64,000 nt of DNA from CAVXGU01 sp963761615 (lineage in GTDB: Bacteria > Acidobacteriota > Vicinamibacteria > Vicinamibacterales > CAVVIG01). Each line of letters starts with the position of its first letter. Within the stretch, counting starts at the first letter, position 1. The position numbers and the translations under genes are program-made. Shown here piece after piece: positions 8,943 to 17,349 of this stretch. The stretch is taken from the NCBI GenBank assembly GCA_963761615.1, contig CAVXGU010000001.1:62001-126000 (forward strand), in the 5' to 3' direction. A model generated the notes under the pieces. It was not told the DNA's origin. It worked only from the letters and a program-made list of their open reading frames with translations, and ran no database searches.

Positions 8943-9961
8943 CCCACGATCTCGATCGCTTCTACCGCGGCCGCAACGTGATGATCACCGGCGGCCTCGG
9001 TTTCATCGGGAGCACGCTGGCCCGGCGCCTCGTCGATCTCGGCGCCGACGTGCTGCTCGTCGACTCGCTGATCCCCGAGTACGGCGGCAATCTCTTCAAC
9101 ATCGACGGCATCGAGGATCGCGTGCACGTGAACGTCGCCGACGTCCGCCAGCAGAGCACGATGAACTACCTGGTGCACGACCGGGCGACGCTCTTCAACC
9201 TCGCCGGCCAGGTGAGCCACATCGACAGCATGCGCGATCCGTACACGGATCTCGACATCAACTGCCGCAGCCAGCTGACCCTGCTCGAGGCGTGCCGCTA
9301 CGCGAATCCGTCGATCAAGGTCGTGTACGCGAGCACGCGGCAGATCTACGGGCGGCCCGACTCGCTCCCGGTGACCGAGCAGCACCTGGTGCGCCCCACC
9401 GACGTCAACGGGATCAACAAGGCCGCCGGCGAGAACTACCACATCGTCTACAACAACGTCTTCGGCATCCGCGCGACGGCCCTGCGGCTCACCAACGTGT
9501 ACGGCCCGCGTCAGCTCATCAAGCACAACCGCCAGGGCTTCATCGGGTGGTTCATCCGCCTCGTGGTCGAGGACCGCACCATCCAGATCTTCGGCGACGG
9601 GTCGCAGGTCCGCGACTTCGTCTACGTCGACGACGCCGTCGAGGCGCTCCTCGTCGCCGGGGTGGACGACGCGTGCAACGGCCAGGTGTTCAACGTCGGC
9701 GGCAGCGAGCCGATCTGCCATCGCGACCTCGCGGCGCTGCTCGTCCGCGTCGCCGGCGCGGGCCGGATCGAGTTCGTCGAGTGGCCGCCGGAGAAGCGGG
9801 CCATCGACATCGGCAGCTTCTACGCCGACTCCACGAAGTTCCGCCGCACGACGGGCTGGGAGCCGGTCGTCCCGCTCGAGGAGGGCCTGCGGCGCACGGT
9901 CGCGTTCTACCGCACGCACTTCACCCGGTACGTGCCCGCGAACTCGACGGAGCGTTCGTGA
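8939..9961 (+). CDS. NAD-dependent epimerase/dehydratase (extended SDR)
   Basis: 340 aa. The Rossmann motif is ITGGLGFIGSTLARRL near the N-terminus, with the SDR blocks VYASTRQIYG, RLTNVYGPRQ and FGDGSQVRDFVYVDD. These resemble UDP-glucose 4-epimerase or GDP-mannose 4,6-dehydratase relatives. At the usual YxxxK active site the sequence is NGINK: the Lys is present but the catalytic Tyr position is Asn. Either the family uses another residue or the alignment is displaced. Overlapping starts and stops on both sides place it firmly in the glycan operon, just before an aminotransferase. Confidence 0.85.
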   Translation: MTHDLDRFYRGRNVMITGGLGFIGSTLARRLVDLGADVLLVDSLIPEYGGNLFNIDGIEDRVHVNVADVRQQSTMNYLVHDRATLFNLAGQVSHIDSMRDPYTDLDINCRSQLTLLEACRYANPSIKVVYASTRQIYGRPDSLPVTEQHLVRPTDVNGINKAAGENYHIVYNNVFGIRATALRLTNVYGPRQLIKHNRQGFIGWFIRLVVEDRTIQIFGDGSQVRDFVYVDDAVEALLVAGVDDACNGQVFNVGGSEPICHRDLAALLVRVAGAGRIEFVEWPPEKRAIDIGSFYADSTKFRRTTGWEPVVPLEEGLRRTVAFYRTHFTRYVPANSTERS

Positions 9962-11076
9962 CGGGGCGGGTGCCGTTCCTCTCCCTGGCCCTGGGCGAGG
10001 ACGAGGCCGACGTCCGGGCCGCCATCGATCGCGTCGTCGCGCGCGGCTGGTACGTGCTCGGTCCCGAGCTCGAGGCGTTCGAGTCCGAGTTCGCCGCGGC
10101 GGCGGGCGCGTCGTTCGCGGTGGGCGTCGGGACGGGCACCGACGCCATCGCGCTCACCCTGAAGGCGCTCGGCGTCGGCCCCGGCGACGAGGTGATCACG
10201 ACGCCGCTGTCGGCGGCCTTCACCGCGCTCGCCGTCATGATGGCGGGCGCCCGGCCGGTCTTCGCCGACATCGATCCGGATCGCCTGACGCTCGACCCCC
10301 ACCGCCTCGCCGCCCTGGTGGGACCGCGAACGCGCGCCGTGCTGCCGGTGCACCTCTACGGCCAGGCCGCCGACATGGAGGGCATCGGGCGCGTGGCGGC
10401 GCGCCACGGCCTCGCGGTGGTCGAGGACTGCTGCCAGGCGCACCTGGCGACGGCGCAGGGGCGGCCGGTCGGCACGATCGGCGTCGCCGGCGCCTTCAGC
10501 TTCTATCCGACCAAGAACCTGGGCGCGCTGGGCGACGCGGGCGCGGTCGTCACCAACGACAAGGCCCTCGCCGATCGGATCCGGCGCCTGCGCAACGGCG
10601 GCCAGATCGATCGCTACCACCACGAGGAGCCGGGCGTGAACTCCCGCCTGGACGAAATCCAGGCGGCCGTGCTCCGCGCGAAGCTGCCGCGGCTCGCGCA
10701 CGCCACGTCGCGACGCCGCGCGCTGGCCGCGCGCTACCGCGAACGGCTCGCCGGCACGTCGGTCGAGCCCGTGCCCGAGGTCGACGCCGGGCACGTGTAT
10801 CACCTCTTCGTCGTGCGGAGCGCCGCGCGCGACGCGCTGCAGGCCCACTGCGCCGCTTCCGGCGTCGACACGCTCATTCATTACCCGGTGACCATTCCCC
10901 GTCAGCCCGCCCTCGCCTCGACCGATCCGGCGCCGTGCCCGCTCGCCGACCGCGCCGCCGCCGAGGTGCTGTCGCTGCCGCTCTGGCCCGCGCTCGGCGA
11001 ACGCCAGGTCGACCGGGTGGCGGACGCCGTCAGGTCGTTTCGGCCGTCTGCCGCCGCGACGGCGCGATTGGGATAA
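9958..11076 (+). CDS. DegT/DnrJ/EryC1 family sugar aminotransferase
   Basis: PLP-dependent aminotransferase, 372 aa, GTG start overlapping the previous stop. It has the family N-terminus VPFLSLALG, GTGTDAIALTLKALG for phosphate/substrate binding, VVEDCCQAHLA, and the PLP lysine in FSFYPTKNLGALGDAG. The C-terminus has VYHLFVVR and HYPVTIPRQPAL. These enzymes aminate 3-keto or 4-keto nucleotide sugars, so together with the flanking SDR genes this predicts an amino-deoxy sugar in a surface polysaccharide. The exact sugar is not predictable. Confidence 0.92.
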   Translation: MTGRVPFLSLALGEDEADVRAAIDRVVARGWYVLGPELEAFESEFAAAAGASFAVGVGTGTDAIALTLKALGVGPGDEVITTPLSAAFTALAVMMAGARPVFADIDPDRLTLDPHRLAALVGPRTRAVLPVHLYGQAADMEGIGRVAARHGLAVVEDCCQAHLATAQGRPVGTIGVAGAFSFYPTKNLGALGDAGAVVTNDKALADRIRRLRNGGQIDRYHHEEPGVNSRLDEIQAAVLRAKLPRLAHATSRRRALAARYRERLAGTSVEPVPEVDAGHVYHLFVVRSAARDALQAHCAASGVDTLIHYPVTIPRQPALASTDPAPCPLADRAAAEVLSLPLWPALGERQVDRVADAVRSFRPSAAATARLG

Positions 11077-11085
11077 GGTGTGAGG

Positions 11086-12048
11086 ATGCGTGCGTTGATC
11101 ACCGGCGGTGCCGGCTTCATCGGATCCCACCTCGCCGGCGCCCTGCTCGACCGGGGCGACTCGGTGCTCGTCATCGACGACCTGTCCACCGGCTCGATCG
11201 ACAACATCCTCCACCTCAAGGGGCGCGCCGGCTTCGAATACGCCGTCGACACGATCGAGAACGAGCCCCTGCTCGCGGAGCTCGTCGATCGCAGCGACGT
11301 GATCTTCCACTTCGCCGCGGCCGTCGGCGTCAAGCTGATCGTCGAGGAGCCGGTCCACACGATCGAGACCAACGTGCACGGCACGGAGATCGTGCTGAAG
11401 CACGCGAGCAAGAAGAAGAAGCTCGTCGTGATCGCGTCCACCTCCGAGGTCTACGGCAAGAGCGACGACATCCCGTTCAACGAGGACTCCGACCTCGTCA
11501 TGGGACCGACGCCGAAGCACCGCTGGGCCTACGCCTGCAGCAAGGCCCTCGACGAGTTCCTCGCGCTCGCGTACTGGAAGGAGCGCAAGCTGCCCGTCAT
11601 CATCGTCCGCTTCTTCAACACGGTCGGGCCGCGGCAGACCGGGCGCTACGGCATGGTGATCCCCACCTTCGTCCAGCAGGCCCTGGCGGGCATGCCCATC
11701 ACCGTGTTCGGCGACGGCACGCAGTCCCGGTCCTTCACGCACGTCCGCGACGTGGTCGACGCGCTGCTCAAGCTGGTCGTCGAGCCGAAGGCCATCGGAC
11801 AGGTCATCAACGTCGGCAACACACAGGAAGTCACGATCCGCGCCCTGGCCGAGCGCGTGCGGGCCCTCGCGGATTCGAGCTCGCCCATCACGCTCGTCCC
11901 GTACGACGAAGCCTACGAGTCGGGCTTCGAGGACATGCCCCGCCGCGTCCCGGACCTGCGCAAGATCGCCGGCATGATCGGCTACGCGCCGAGACACGGC
12001 CTCGACGACATCCTCACCGAAGTCATCGCGTATTTCCGCAGCAAATAG
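11086..12048 (+). CDS. NAD-dependent epimerase/dehydratase (UDP-sugar SDR)
   Basis: Extended SDR of 320 aa. ITGGAGFIGSHLAGALL gives NAD binding; VIASTSEVYGKSDD and the intact active-site YACSK (Tyr, Lys) follow. Later blocks are RFFNTVGPRQ and FGDGTQSRSFTHVRDVV. It is close in pattern to UDP-glucuronate decarboxylase/UDP-glucose epimerase proteins. The ATG is preferred to a GTG two codons upstream because AAGGTG lies 5 bp before it. It is the last gene of the glycan operon; a GC-rich hairpin begins on its stop codon. Confidence 0.86.
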   Translation: MRALITGGAGFIGSHLAGALLDRGDSVLVIDDLSTGSIDNILHLKGRAGFEYAVDTIENEPLLAELVDRSDVIFHFAAAVGVKLIVEEPVHTIETNVHGTEIVLKHASKKKKLVVIASTSEVYGKSDDIPFNEDSDLVMGPTPKHRWAYACSKALDEFLALAYWKERKLPVIIVRFFNTVGPRQTGRYGMVIPTFVQQALAGMPITVFGDGTQSRSFTHVRDVVDALLKLVVEPKAIGQVINVGNTQEVTIRALAERVRALADSSSPITLVPYDEAYESGFEDMPRRVPDLRKIAGMIGYAPRHGLDDILTEVIAYFRSK

Positions 12049-12069
12049 GCCGATTCCGCCGGATCGGCC
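12048..12069 (+). terminator. Hairpin after the glycan operon (possible terminator)
   Basis: Arms GGCCGAT (12048-12054) and ATCGGCC (12063-12069) with an 8-nt loop begin on the last base of the preceding stop codon. No U-run follows, so it may be a Rho-type or attenuating structure rather than a classical intrinsic terminator. Confidence 0.4.
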
Positions 12070-12071
12070 CC

Positions 12072-12100
12072 TTGGTACCCCCGAAGGCGGCGCGTATACT
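12072..12100 (+). promoter_or_regulatory. Sigma-70 promoter giving a leaderless mRNA
   Basis: -35 TTGGTA (12072-12077), 17-bp spacer, -10 TATACT (12095-12100). Only 7 nt separate the -10 from the ATG at 12108, so the transcript should start at or within a base of the start codon. Confidence 0.65.
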
Positions 12101-12107
12101 GGGGCTG

Positions 12108-12881
12108 ATGTTCCGCCTCGCGCCCCTTGCGATGGCTCTGGCGCTCCTGGCCGGACCGGCCGCCCCGGCGTCGGCCGCCGTCGAGCTCCACATGGCCAAC
12201 GGCCGCGTGACGCTCCACGCGACCAACGCCACCGTGCGGCAGATTCTCGCGGAGTGGGCCAAAGTCGGCCACACGACCATCGTCAACGCCGACAAGATCA
12301 CCGGCGGGCTCGTGAATCTCGACATCGAGAACATGCCCGAAGCCGCCGCGCTCGACATCGTCCTCCGATCCGTCGGCGGATACCTCGCGGCGCCCAGGGC
12401 GGCGCCGGAAGCGGCGCTGTCCTATTTCGACCGGATCGTGATCGTCACCGCGACCGCGCCCTCCGCGGCTCCCGCGCCGGCGCCCCGCCCCGCGCCGGCC
12501 GCAGCCTCGCCCCGCCGGCCGCCGGCCTTCCCGCCCGGGTTCAACCCCGACGGACGGCCGCCGTTCGCGGCCCAGCCCGGGGGATTCACGCCGCCGGCCA
12601 CCCCGGACGACGATGCGCCGATCACGAACATCGTGATGCCGAACCGCGGCGGGGCGGTCTTCAACGGCTTCCAACAGCCGCAGCTGGTGACCGCGCCCAA
12701 CGAGGGCAGCGCGCCGCCGAGCGAGCCGGCGCCCCCGGGCCAGGTGATCACGCCGCCCTCGACGCCGCCGGCCACGTCCGTCCCGGGAGCGACCGTCACG
12801 CCGTTCGGCGGCACGTCGATTCCGGGCGTGATCGTGCAGCCGCCGCAGCCGCAGAACCCGGAAACGGCGCCCGCTCCCTGA
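12108..12881 (+). CDS. Secreted protein with an STN-like domain and Pro-rich tail
   Basis: 257 aa. The signal peptide is the first ~25 residues (MFRLAPLAMALALLAGPAAP...ASA). Residues ~30-90 resemble the short N-terminal domain of secretins and TonB-dependent receptors: one block centred on VRQILAEWAKVG, then GLVNLDIENMPEAAALDIVL. The remaining ~150 residues are Pro/Ala/Thr-rich and probably disordered. No secretin, barrel or anchor follows, so this is a free-standing STN module in the periplasm or cell surface. There is no Shine-Dalgarno sequence; translation is likely leaderless. Function unknown; an assembly or scaffold role at the outer membrane is a guess. Confidence 0.72.
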   Translation: MFRLAPLAMALALLAGPAAPASAAVELHMANGRVTLHATNATVRQILAEWAKVGHTTIVNADKITGGLVNLDIENMPEAAALDIVLRSVGGYLAAPRAAPEAALSYFDRIVIVTATAPSAAPAPAPRPAPAAASPRRPPAFPPGFNPDGRPPFAAQPGGFTPPATPDDDAPITNIVMPNRGGAVFNGFQQPQLVTAPNEGSAPPSEPAPPGQVITPPSTPPATSVPGATVTPFGGTSIPGVIVQPPQPQNPETAPAP

Positions 12882-12888
12882 TGGGCCC

Positions 12889-13338
12889 ATGGCTGTGATC
12901 GCCGACGTGAGCGCCGCCATCGCCGATGCGATGCGCAGCCGCGACCAGCTCCGGCTCGGCGCGCTGCGCATGCTGAAGGCGGCGCTGATGAACCGCGAGG
13001 TCGAGAAGGGCCGGGCCCTCGACGACGCGGAATCGCGCCAGGTCGTCACCTCGCTGGTCAAGCAGCGAAAGGATTCCATCGAGCAGTTCCTCAAGGGAGG
13101 GCGGCACGACCTCGCCGACAAGGAAGCCGCGGAGATCGTCGTCCTCGAGTCGTACCTGCCGCCGGCGGCGGATCCCGCGGTGGTCGAGCGCGCGATCGCC
13201 GAGGCCATCGCCGAGACGGGCGCCGCGTCCGCGAAGGACATGGGCAGGGTGATGAAGGCGGTGATGGCCCGTCTGGCCGGCCAGCAGGTCGACGGCAAGA
13301 GCATCAACGAGCTGGTGCGGCGCAAGCTCAGCGCCTGA
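12889..13338 (+). CDS. yqeY: GatB/YqeY domain protein
   Basis: 149 aa, the usual length of free-standing YqeY proteins. It is all-helical, with the family blocks LRMLKAALMNREVEKG, KQRKDSIEQF and DMGRVMKAVMARLAG..VDGK. The domain is related to the tRNA-binding tail of amidotransferase GatB. The biochemical role of stand-alone YqeY is unsettled, although it is often encoded near rpsU/dnaG or cell-wall genes. It starts 7 bp after the upstream stop and lies 8 bp before murJ, so all three genes are probably co-transcribed. Confidence 0.9.
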   Translation: MAVIADVSAAIADAMRSRDQLRLGALRMLKAALMNREVEKGRALDDAESRQVVTSLVKQRKDSIEQFLKGGRHDLADKEAAEIVVLESYLPPAADPAVVERAIAEAIAETGAASAKDMGRVMKAVMARLAGQQVDGKSINELVRRKLSA

Positions 13339-13346
13339 CCGGCGTA

Positions 13347-14975
13347 TTGCCAGTCCAGGAACCAGCACACGAAGCCCCTCCCGCCGGCGCGGGGCTGGCC
13401 CGATCGGCGGGTCTCGCCGGCGCCGCCACGCTCGCGAGCCGCGTCCTCGGGCTCGCCCGCGAGACCCTCCTCGCCGCCTACTTCGGCGCCGGGGACGCCA
13501 TGGACGCGTACTACGTCGCGTTCCGCATTCCCAATCTGGTCCGCGACCTGTTCGCCGAAGGCGCCATGAACGCGGCGTTCGTGCCGACGTTCACGCACCG
13601 TCTCGTGCGCGACGGGCGCGAGTCGGCCTGGCGCCTCGGCAGCAACGTCGTCAACGTGCTGGCCCTGGTGACGCTGGCGCTCGTCGCGGGCGGCATGCTG
13701 TTCGCCGTCCCGCTGGTCCGCCTCTACGCCGGCGACTACGCGAGCGTGCCCGGCAAGCTCGAGCTCACGATCCGCCTCGCGCGGATCATGCTGCCGTTCC
13801 TCACCACCGTCGCCATCGCCGCCGCGGCGATGGGCATGCTCAACTCGCTGCATCACTACTTCGTCCCGGCGCTCTCGCCGATGATGTTCAACGTCGCGGT
13901 GATCGCCTGCGTGGTGCTGCTCGTGCCCCTGATGCCCGCGATCGGGTGGCCGGCGGTCACCGCCCTCGCGATCGGCGTCGTCCTCGGAGGCGCCGGGCAG
14001 GTGGCGATTCAATGGCCGTCGCTCCGGCGGGAAGGCTTCCGCTACCGGCCCCTCATCGATCTCCGGGATCCGGATCTGCACCGCGTGCTGATCCTCATGG
14101 GTCCGGGCGTCATCGGCGTCGCCGCGACCCAGGTCAACCTGCTCGTCGCGACGCGCCTGGCGACCAGTCAGGGCACCGGCGCCGCGTCGTGGCTCGGCTA
14201 CGCGTTCCGGCTGATCTACCTGCCGATCGGTCTGTTCGGCGTGTCGATCGCGACGGCCGTCCTGCCCGCGGTGTCCCGGCACGCCGTCGACGGGGATCGC
14301 GACGGCGTCCGCGGCACCCTGTCCCGTGGCCTGCGGCTGATGCTCATGCTCAACGTGCCCGCGACCGCCGGGCTGATGGTGCTGGCGACGCCGATCGTGC
14401 GGCTGCTCTTCCAGCACGGACGGTTCCTCGCCTCCGACACGGCGGCGACCGCGGCGGCGCTCCGCCTCTACGCGCTCGGGCTGGTCGGCTATTCGACCGT
14501 GCGCATCACTTCGCCCGCCTTCTACGCCCTCGGCAAGAGCCGGATCCCGGTCGCGGCGAGCATCGTCGCCATCGCGACGAACCTCGTGCTGAGCCTCTGG
14601 CTGATCGGCGCGTACGGATTCCGGGCGCTCGCGCTCGCGACGTCGGTGGCGGCGCTCGTCAACGCCGCGCTGCTGACCGGGCTCATGCGCCGGGAGCTGG
14701 GGGGGATGGAGGGCCGGCGCCTTGCCGCGGCCGTCCTCAAGATCGCGACGGCGACCGTGGCGATGGCGGTCGCGGCCGCGACCGCCGAGCGCGGCCTCGG
14801 CGCCGTCCTGCCGGGCGCGGGCATCGCGATGCAGGCCGCGCGGCTGGCCGCGTCCATCGGACTGGCGGTCATCGTGCTGGCGGCCGCGGCGCGCCTGCTT
14901 CGTCTCGCCGAGTTCGACGACGCGCTGCAGGCGGTCGCGTCGTGGATGGAGAGCCGTCGCCGCGCGACCGGCTGA
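13347..14975 (+). CDS. murJ: Lipid II flippase MurJ (MviN)
   Basis: 542 aa from a TTG. The polytopic MOP-superfamily protein has about 14 hydrophobic segments. Family hallmarks are SRVLGLARETLLAAYFGAG at residues ~30-48, DAYYVAFRIPNLVRDLFAEGA, and the central PIGLFGVSIATAVLPAVSRH. It flips undecaprenyl-linked peptidoglycan precursor across the inner membrane. No ATG is in frame near the conserved N-terminus; the TTG gives a short 20-residue lead-in, which is plausible. It follows yqeY by 8 bp. Confidence 0.94.
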   Translation: MPVQEPAHEAPPAGAGLARSAGLAGAATLASRVLGLARETLLAAYFGAGDAMDAYYVAFRIPNLVRDLFAEGAMNAAFVPTFTHRLVRDGRESAWRLGSNVVNVLALVTLALVAGGMLFAVPLVRLYAGDYASVPGKLELTIRLARIMLPFLTTVAIAAAAMGMLNSLHHYFVPALSPMMFNVAVIACVVLLVPLMPAIGWPAVTALAIGVVLGGAGQVAIQWPSLRREGFRYRPLIDLRDPDLHRVLILMGPGVIGVAATQVNLLVATRLATSQGTGAASWLGYAFRLIYLPIGLFGVSIATAVLPAVSRHAVDGDRDGVRGTLSRGLRLMLMLNVPATAGLMVLATPIVRLLFQHGRFLASDTAATAAALRLYALGLVGYSTVRITSPAFYALGKSRIPVAASIVAIATNLVLSLWLIGAYGFRALALATSVAALVNAALLTGLMRRELGGMEGRRLAAAVLKIATATVAMAVAAATAERGLGAVLPGAGIAMQAARLAASIGLAVIVLAAAARLLRLAEFDDALQAVASWMESRRRATG

Positions 14976-15018
14976 GCCCACCACTGCGGGGGCTTGTGGT
15001 ACGATCCCACCTCAGGCC

Positions 15019-15744
15019 ATGCGCCGGTCTTCCTCGGCCTACACGTCCTCGTACTCCTTCGGCCCCGGCCCCATGTCAACCGCGCTCAAGGCGCTGATCT
15101 GGGCGAACGTGGTGATGTTCGTCCTGACGACGTTCTGGCCGGGACTGCAGCTCTGGCTGGGGCTCGCGCCGGCCGACGTCTTCCGGCACCTGTGGATCTG
15201 GCAGCCGGTGACGTACATGTTCCTGCACGGCGGCCTGTTCCACATCCTGTTCAACATGATCGCGCTCTGGATGTTCGGGGTCGAGCTCGAGCGTCTGTGG
15301 GGAACGCGCTTCTTCCTGAAGTTCTATCTCATCTGCGGGCTGGGCGCGGCGGCGAGCACGCTGCTGATCTCGCTGGTGTCCGCGTCGGTCTACTACTCGG
15401 TCACCATCGGCGCGTCGGGCGCCATCTACGGCCTGCTCCTGGCCTACGGCCTGTACTTCCCCGATCGGCCGATCTTCCTGTACTTCGTGTTCCCGATTCC
15501 CGCGAAGTACTTCGTGATGATCCTCGGCGGCATCGAGTTCTTCGCGTCGGTCTCCGACTCGACGAGCGGCATCGCGCACGCCGCCCACCTGGGCGGCCTG
15601 GTGGTCGGCTACCTGTACCTGAAGGGCCTGCGCACCAACCTCGGCGGCGAGATCAAGTACCGCTACCTGAAATGGAAGTACGACCGGCAGCGCCGCAAGT
15701 TCGACGTGTACTCAGGCGGCCGATCCGATCGGCGCCTTCACTGA
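15019..15744 (+). CDS. Rhomboid family intramembrane serine protease
   Basis: 241 aa with six hydrophobic helices. Rhomboid hallmarks are visible: HGGLFHILFNMIALWMFG in helix 2, the catalytic Ser in GASGAIYG and the catalytic His in HAAHLGG. An ELERLWG loop block is present, and the cytosolic C-terminal tail is short and basic (KYRYLKWKYDRQRRK). It cleaves membrane proteins inside the bilayer; substrates are unknown. A -10-like TACGAT lies at 15000-15005, 13 nt before the ATG, with no convincing -35. Confidence 0.9.
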   Translation: MRRSSSAYTSSYSFGPGPMSTALKALIWANVVMFVLTTFWPGLQLWLGLAPADVFRHLWIWQPVTYMFLHGGLFHILFNMIALWMFGVELERLWGTRFFLKFYLICGLGAAASTLLISLVSASVYYSVTIGASGAIYGLLLAYGLYFPDRPIFLYFVFPIPAKYFVMILGGIEFFASVSDSTSGIAHAAHLGGLVVGYLYLKGLRTNLGGEIKYRYLKWKYDRQRRKFDVYSGGRSDRRLH

Positions 15745-15746
15745 CG

Positions 15747-15809
15747 CACCCAGCACCCAGCACCAGGCACGCGGCACCAGGCACGCAGCACCCGGCACCA
15801 GGCACCCTT
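15747..15809. repeat. Heptanucleotide array, CACCMGG family, nine units
   Basis: Nine consecutive 7-bp units (CACCCAG, CACCCAG, CACCAGG, CACGCGG, CACCAGG, CACGCAG, CACCCGG, CACCAGG, CACCCTT) fill the whole gap between the stop codons of two convergent genes. The units are degenerate but keep the period exactly. The same family occurs inside the E2 gene at 59094-59149. Confidence 0.85.
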
Positions 15810-15810
15810 G

Positions 15811-16782
15811 TCACTTCTCATACGCCATCGCTTTGAGCGCGGCGATCCGCGCGGCCATCGGCGGATGCGAGGCGAAGAGGTCGGACCACGTCCCGTGGCG
15901 GAGGTTCACCTGGCGTCCGAGCGGGTCGGCGATGCAGAGGTGCGCGGAGCCGCGGCCGATGGACCGGGTGGGCTCCGACGCGTCCTCGATCGTCTCGAGC
16001 GCGCGGGCCAGGCCGAGGGGATTCCTCGTGAGCTCTGCGCCCGAGGCGTCGGCGAGGTACTCGCGCTTGCGCGACACCATCATCGCGAGCATCTGGGCGA
16101 TGAGCGGCGCGAGGATGATCGCGACGACCCACACGGCGAAGAAGAGGAGGCCCGCCGCGCCGCCGTTGTCGTCGTCGTTGCGCCGCCGGCGCACGCCGCC
16201 CCACATCATGCCGCGGCTCGACCAGTCGGCCAGCAGCGCCACGCCGCCCACCAGGGCGGCGACGATCGTCATCACGCGGGTGTCGAGGTTGCGCACGTGG
16301 CTCATCTCGTGGGCGATGACGCCCTGCAGCTCCTCACGATCGAGGGCGTCGAGCAGCCCCTGGGTGACGGCGATCTCCGCGTGGCCGGGGCCGCGCCCGG
16401 TCGCGAACGCATTGGGATCGGGATCGGGCACGACGTAGACCGGCGGCTTCGGGATGCCGGCGGCGATGGCCATCTCGTCGACGATGTTGTCGAGCTGCCG
16501 CAGCTTCAGCCGCTGATCGTCGCTGGCCGTTTCGGCGACCTGGGCGATGGGCGCCGCGTGGGTGGACGCGAGCACCGCCTTGTCCCCGTTGTAGTAGGTG
16601 ACGAGCGCCGACACCGAGCCGACGCCGAGGGCGATGATCGAGCCGAGGGGCACGTAGCCCCGGTCGAAGCCGAAATAGAACGCGTCGAACCCGGCGCCGA
16701 GCAGCACCAGGAACGCCACGAACGCGCTCATCACGAACCACGTTCGGCGGCGGTTGGACGCCTGCTGCTCGTAGAGGTTCGT
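15811..16782 (-). CDS. M48 family zinc metalloprotease (HtpX-like), non-canonical start likely
   Basis: Membrane-bound zinc protease for quality control of membrane proteins. It has two N-terminal hydrophobic segments, the HEMSHVRNLD zinc motif (HExxH), another hydrophobic pair, and the downstream Glu ligand region REYLADASGAELT. The first ATG/GTG (16731/16734) falls after the residues NLYEQQASNRRRTWFV, which look like the usual N-terminus of the family. That stretch is open back to the in-frame lemA stop without any ATG, GTG or TTG. The span given assumes the ACG at 16782, preceded by AGGAAG. If this is wrong, the protein starts at 16734. Operon: cupin-lemA-this gene. Confidence 0.88.
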   Translation of the reverse strand, partial: TNLYEQQASNRRRTWFVMSAFVAFLVLLGAGFDAFYFGFDRGYVPLGSIIALGVGSVSALVTYYNGDKAVLASTHAAPIAQVAETASDDQRLKLRQLDNIVDEMAIAAGIPKPPVYVVPDPDPNAFATGRGPGHAEIAVTQGLLDALDREELQGVIAHEMSHVRNLDTRVMTIVAALVGGVALLADWSSRGMMWGGVRRRRNDDDNGGAAGLLFFAVWVVAIILAPLIAQMLAMMVSRKREYLADASGAELTRNPLGLARALETIEDASEPTRSIGRGSAHLCIADPLGRQVNLRHGTWSDLFASHPPMAARIAALKAMAYEK

Positions 16783-16785
16783 GGC

Positions 16786-17349
16786 CTACTTCCTGGAGAG
16801 GTCGACGGTCGGCACGTCGCGATCGGCCTGGTCGGTGATCTCGAAGAGCTCGGCGGGCTTGAAGCCCAACATGCCGGCCAGCATGTTGGTCGGAAAGACC
16901 TGCTGCGCCGTGTTGAACTTCGTCGCGATGTCGTTGTAGAACTGCCGCGCGAAGCTGACCTTGTTCTCCGTCCCCGACAGCTCTTCCTGCAGCATCCGGA
17001 CGTTCTCGTTCGACTTGAGGTTCGGGTAGTTCTCGGCGACGGCGAAGAGGCGGCCCAGGGCGCCCGAGAGCGCGCCCTCCTTCTGCGCGGCGTCGGCCGG
17101 ACCGGTCGCAGCCATGGCCTTGGCGCGCGCGTCCATCACCGCCGTCAGCGTGTCGCGCTCGAAGTCCATCGACCCGCGCACGGCGTTCACCAGGTTCGGA
17201 ATGAGGTCGTGCCGCCGCTTGAGCTGCACGTCGATCTGGCGCCAGCCGTTCGTCACCTGGTTACGCAGGCCCACGAGGCCGTTGTAGGAAGCGATCGTCC
17301 AGATCACGATCAGGGCCACGACCGCGAGCACGATCCAGAGAATCATCAT
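16786..17349 (-). CDS. lemA: LemA family protein
   Basis: 187 aa. There is one N-terminal transmembrane helix (ILWIVLAVVALIVIWTI), then the conserved LemA core: YNGLVGLRNQV, WRQIDVQLKRRHDLIPNLV, and the helical YPNLKSNENVRMLQEELSGTENKV...FARQFYND. LemA proteins are periplasm- or surface-facing membrane proteins often paired with M48 proteases, as here; the biochemical role is unclear. The ATG overlaps the stop of the upstream cupin gene, and the protease gene follows in the same frame directly after the TAG. Confidence 0.93.
   Translation of the reverse strand: MMILWIVLAVVALIVIWTIASYNGLVGLRNQVTNGWRQIDVQLKRRHDLIPNLVNAVRGSMDFERDTLTAVMDARAKAMAATGPADAAQKEGALSGALGRLFAVAENYPNLKSNENVRMLQEELSGTENKVSFARQFYNDIATKFNTAQQVFPTNMLAGMLGFKPAELFEITDQADRDVPTVDLSRK

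Noticed and set aside
11074..11079. TAAGGT as a leaderless -10 before the SDR gene at 11086
   Set aside because: It overlaps the upstream stop codon inside an operon and is better read as part of a Shine-Dalgarno region (AAGGTG).
11982..14984. 1000-codon open frame antisense to yqeY and murJ
   Set aside because: Low-complexity composition with no motif; the plus-strand genes are clearly real.
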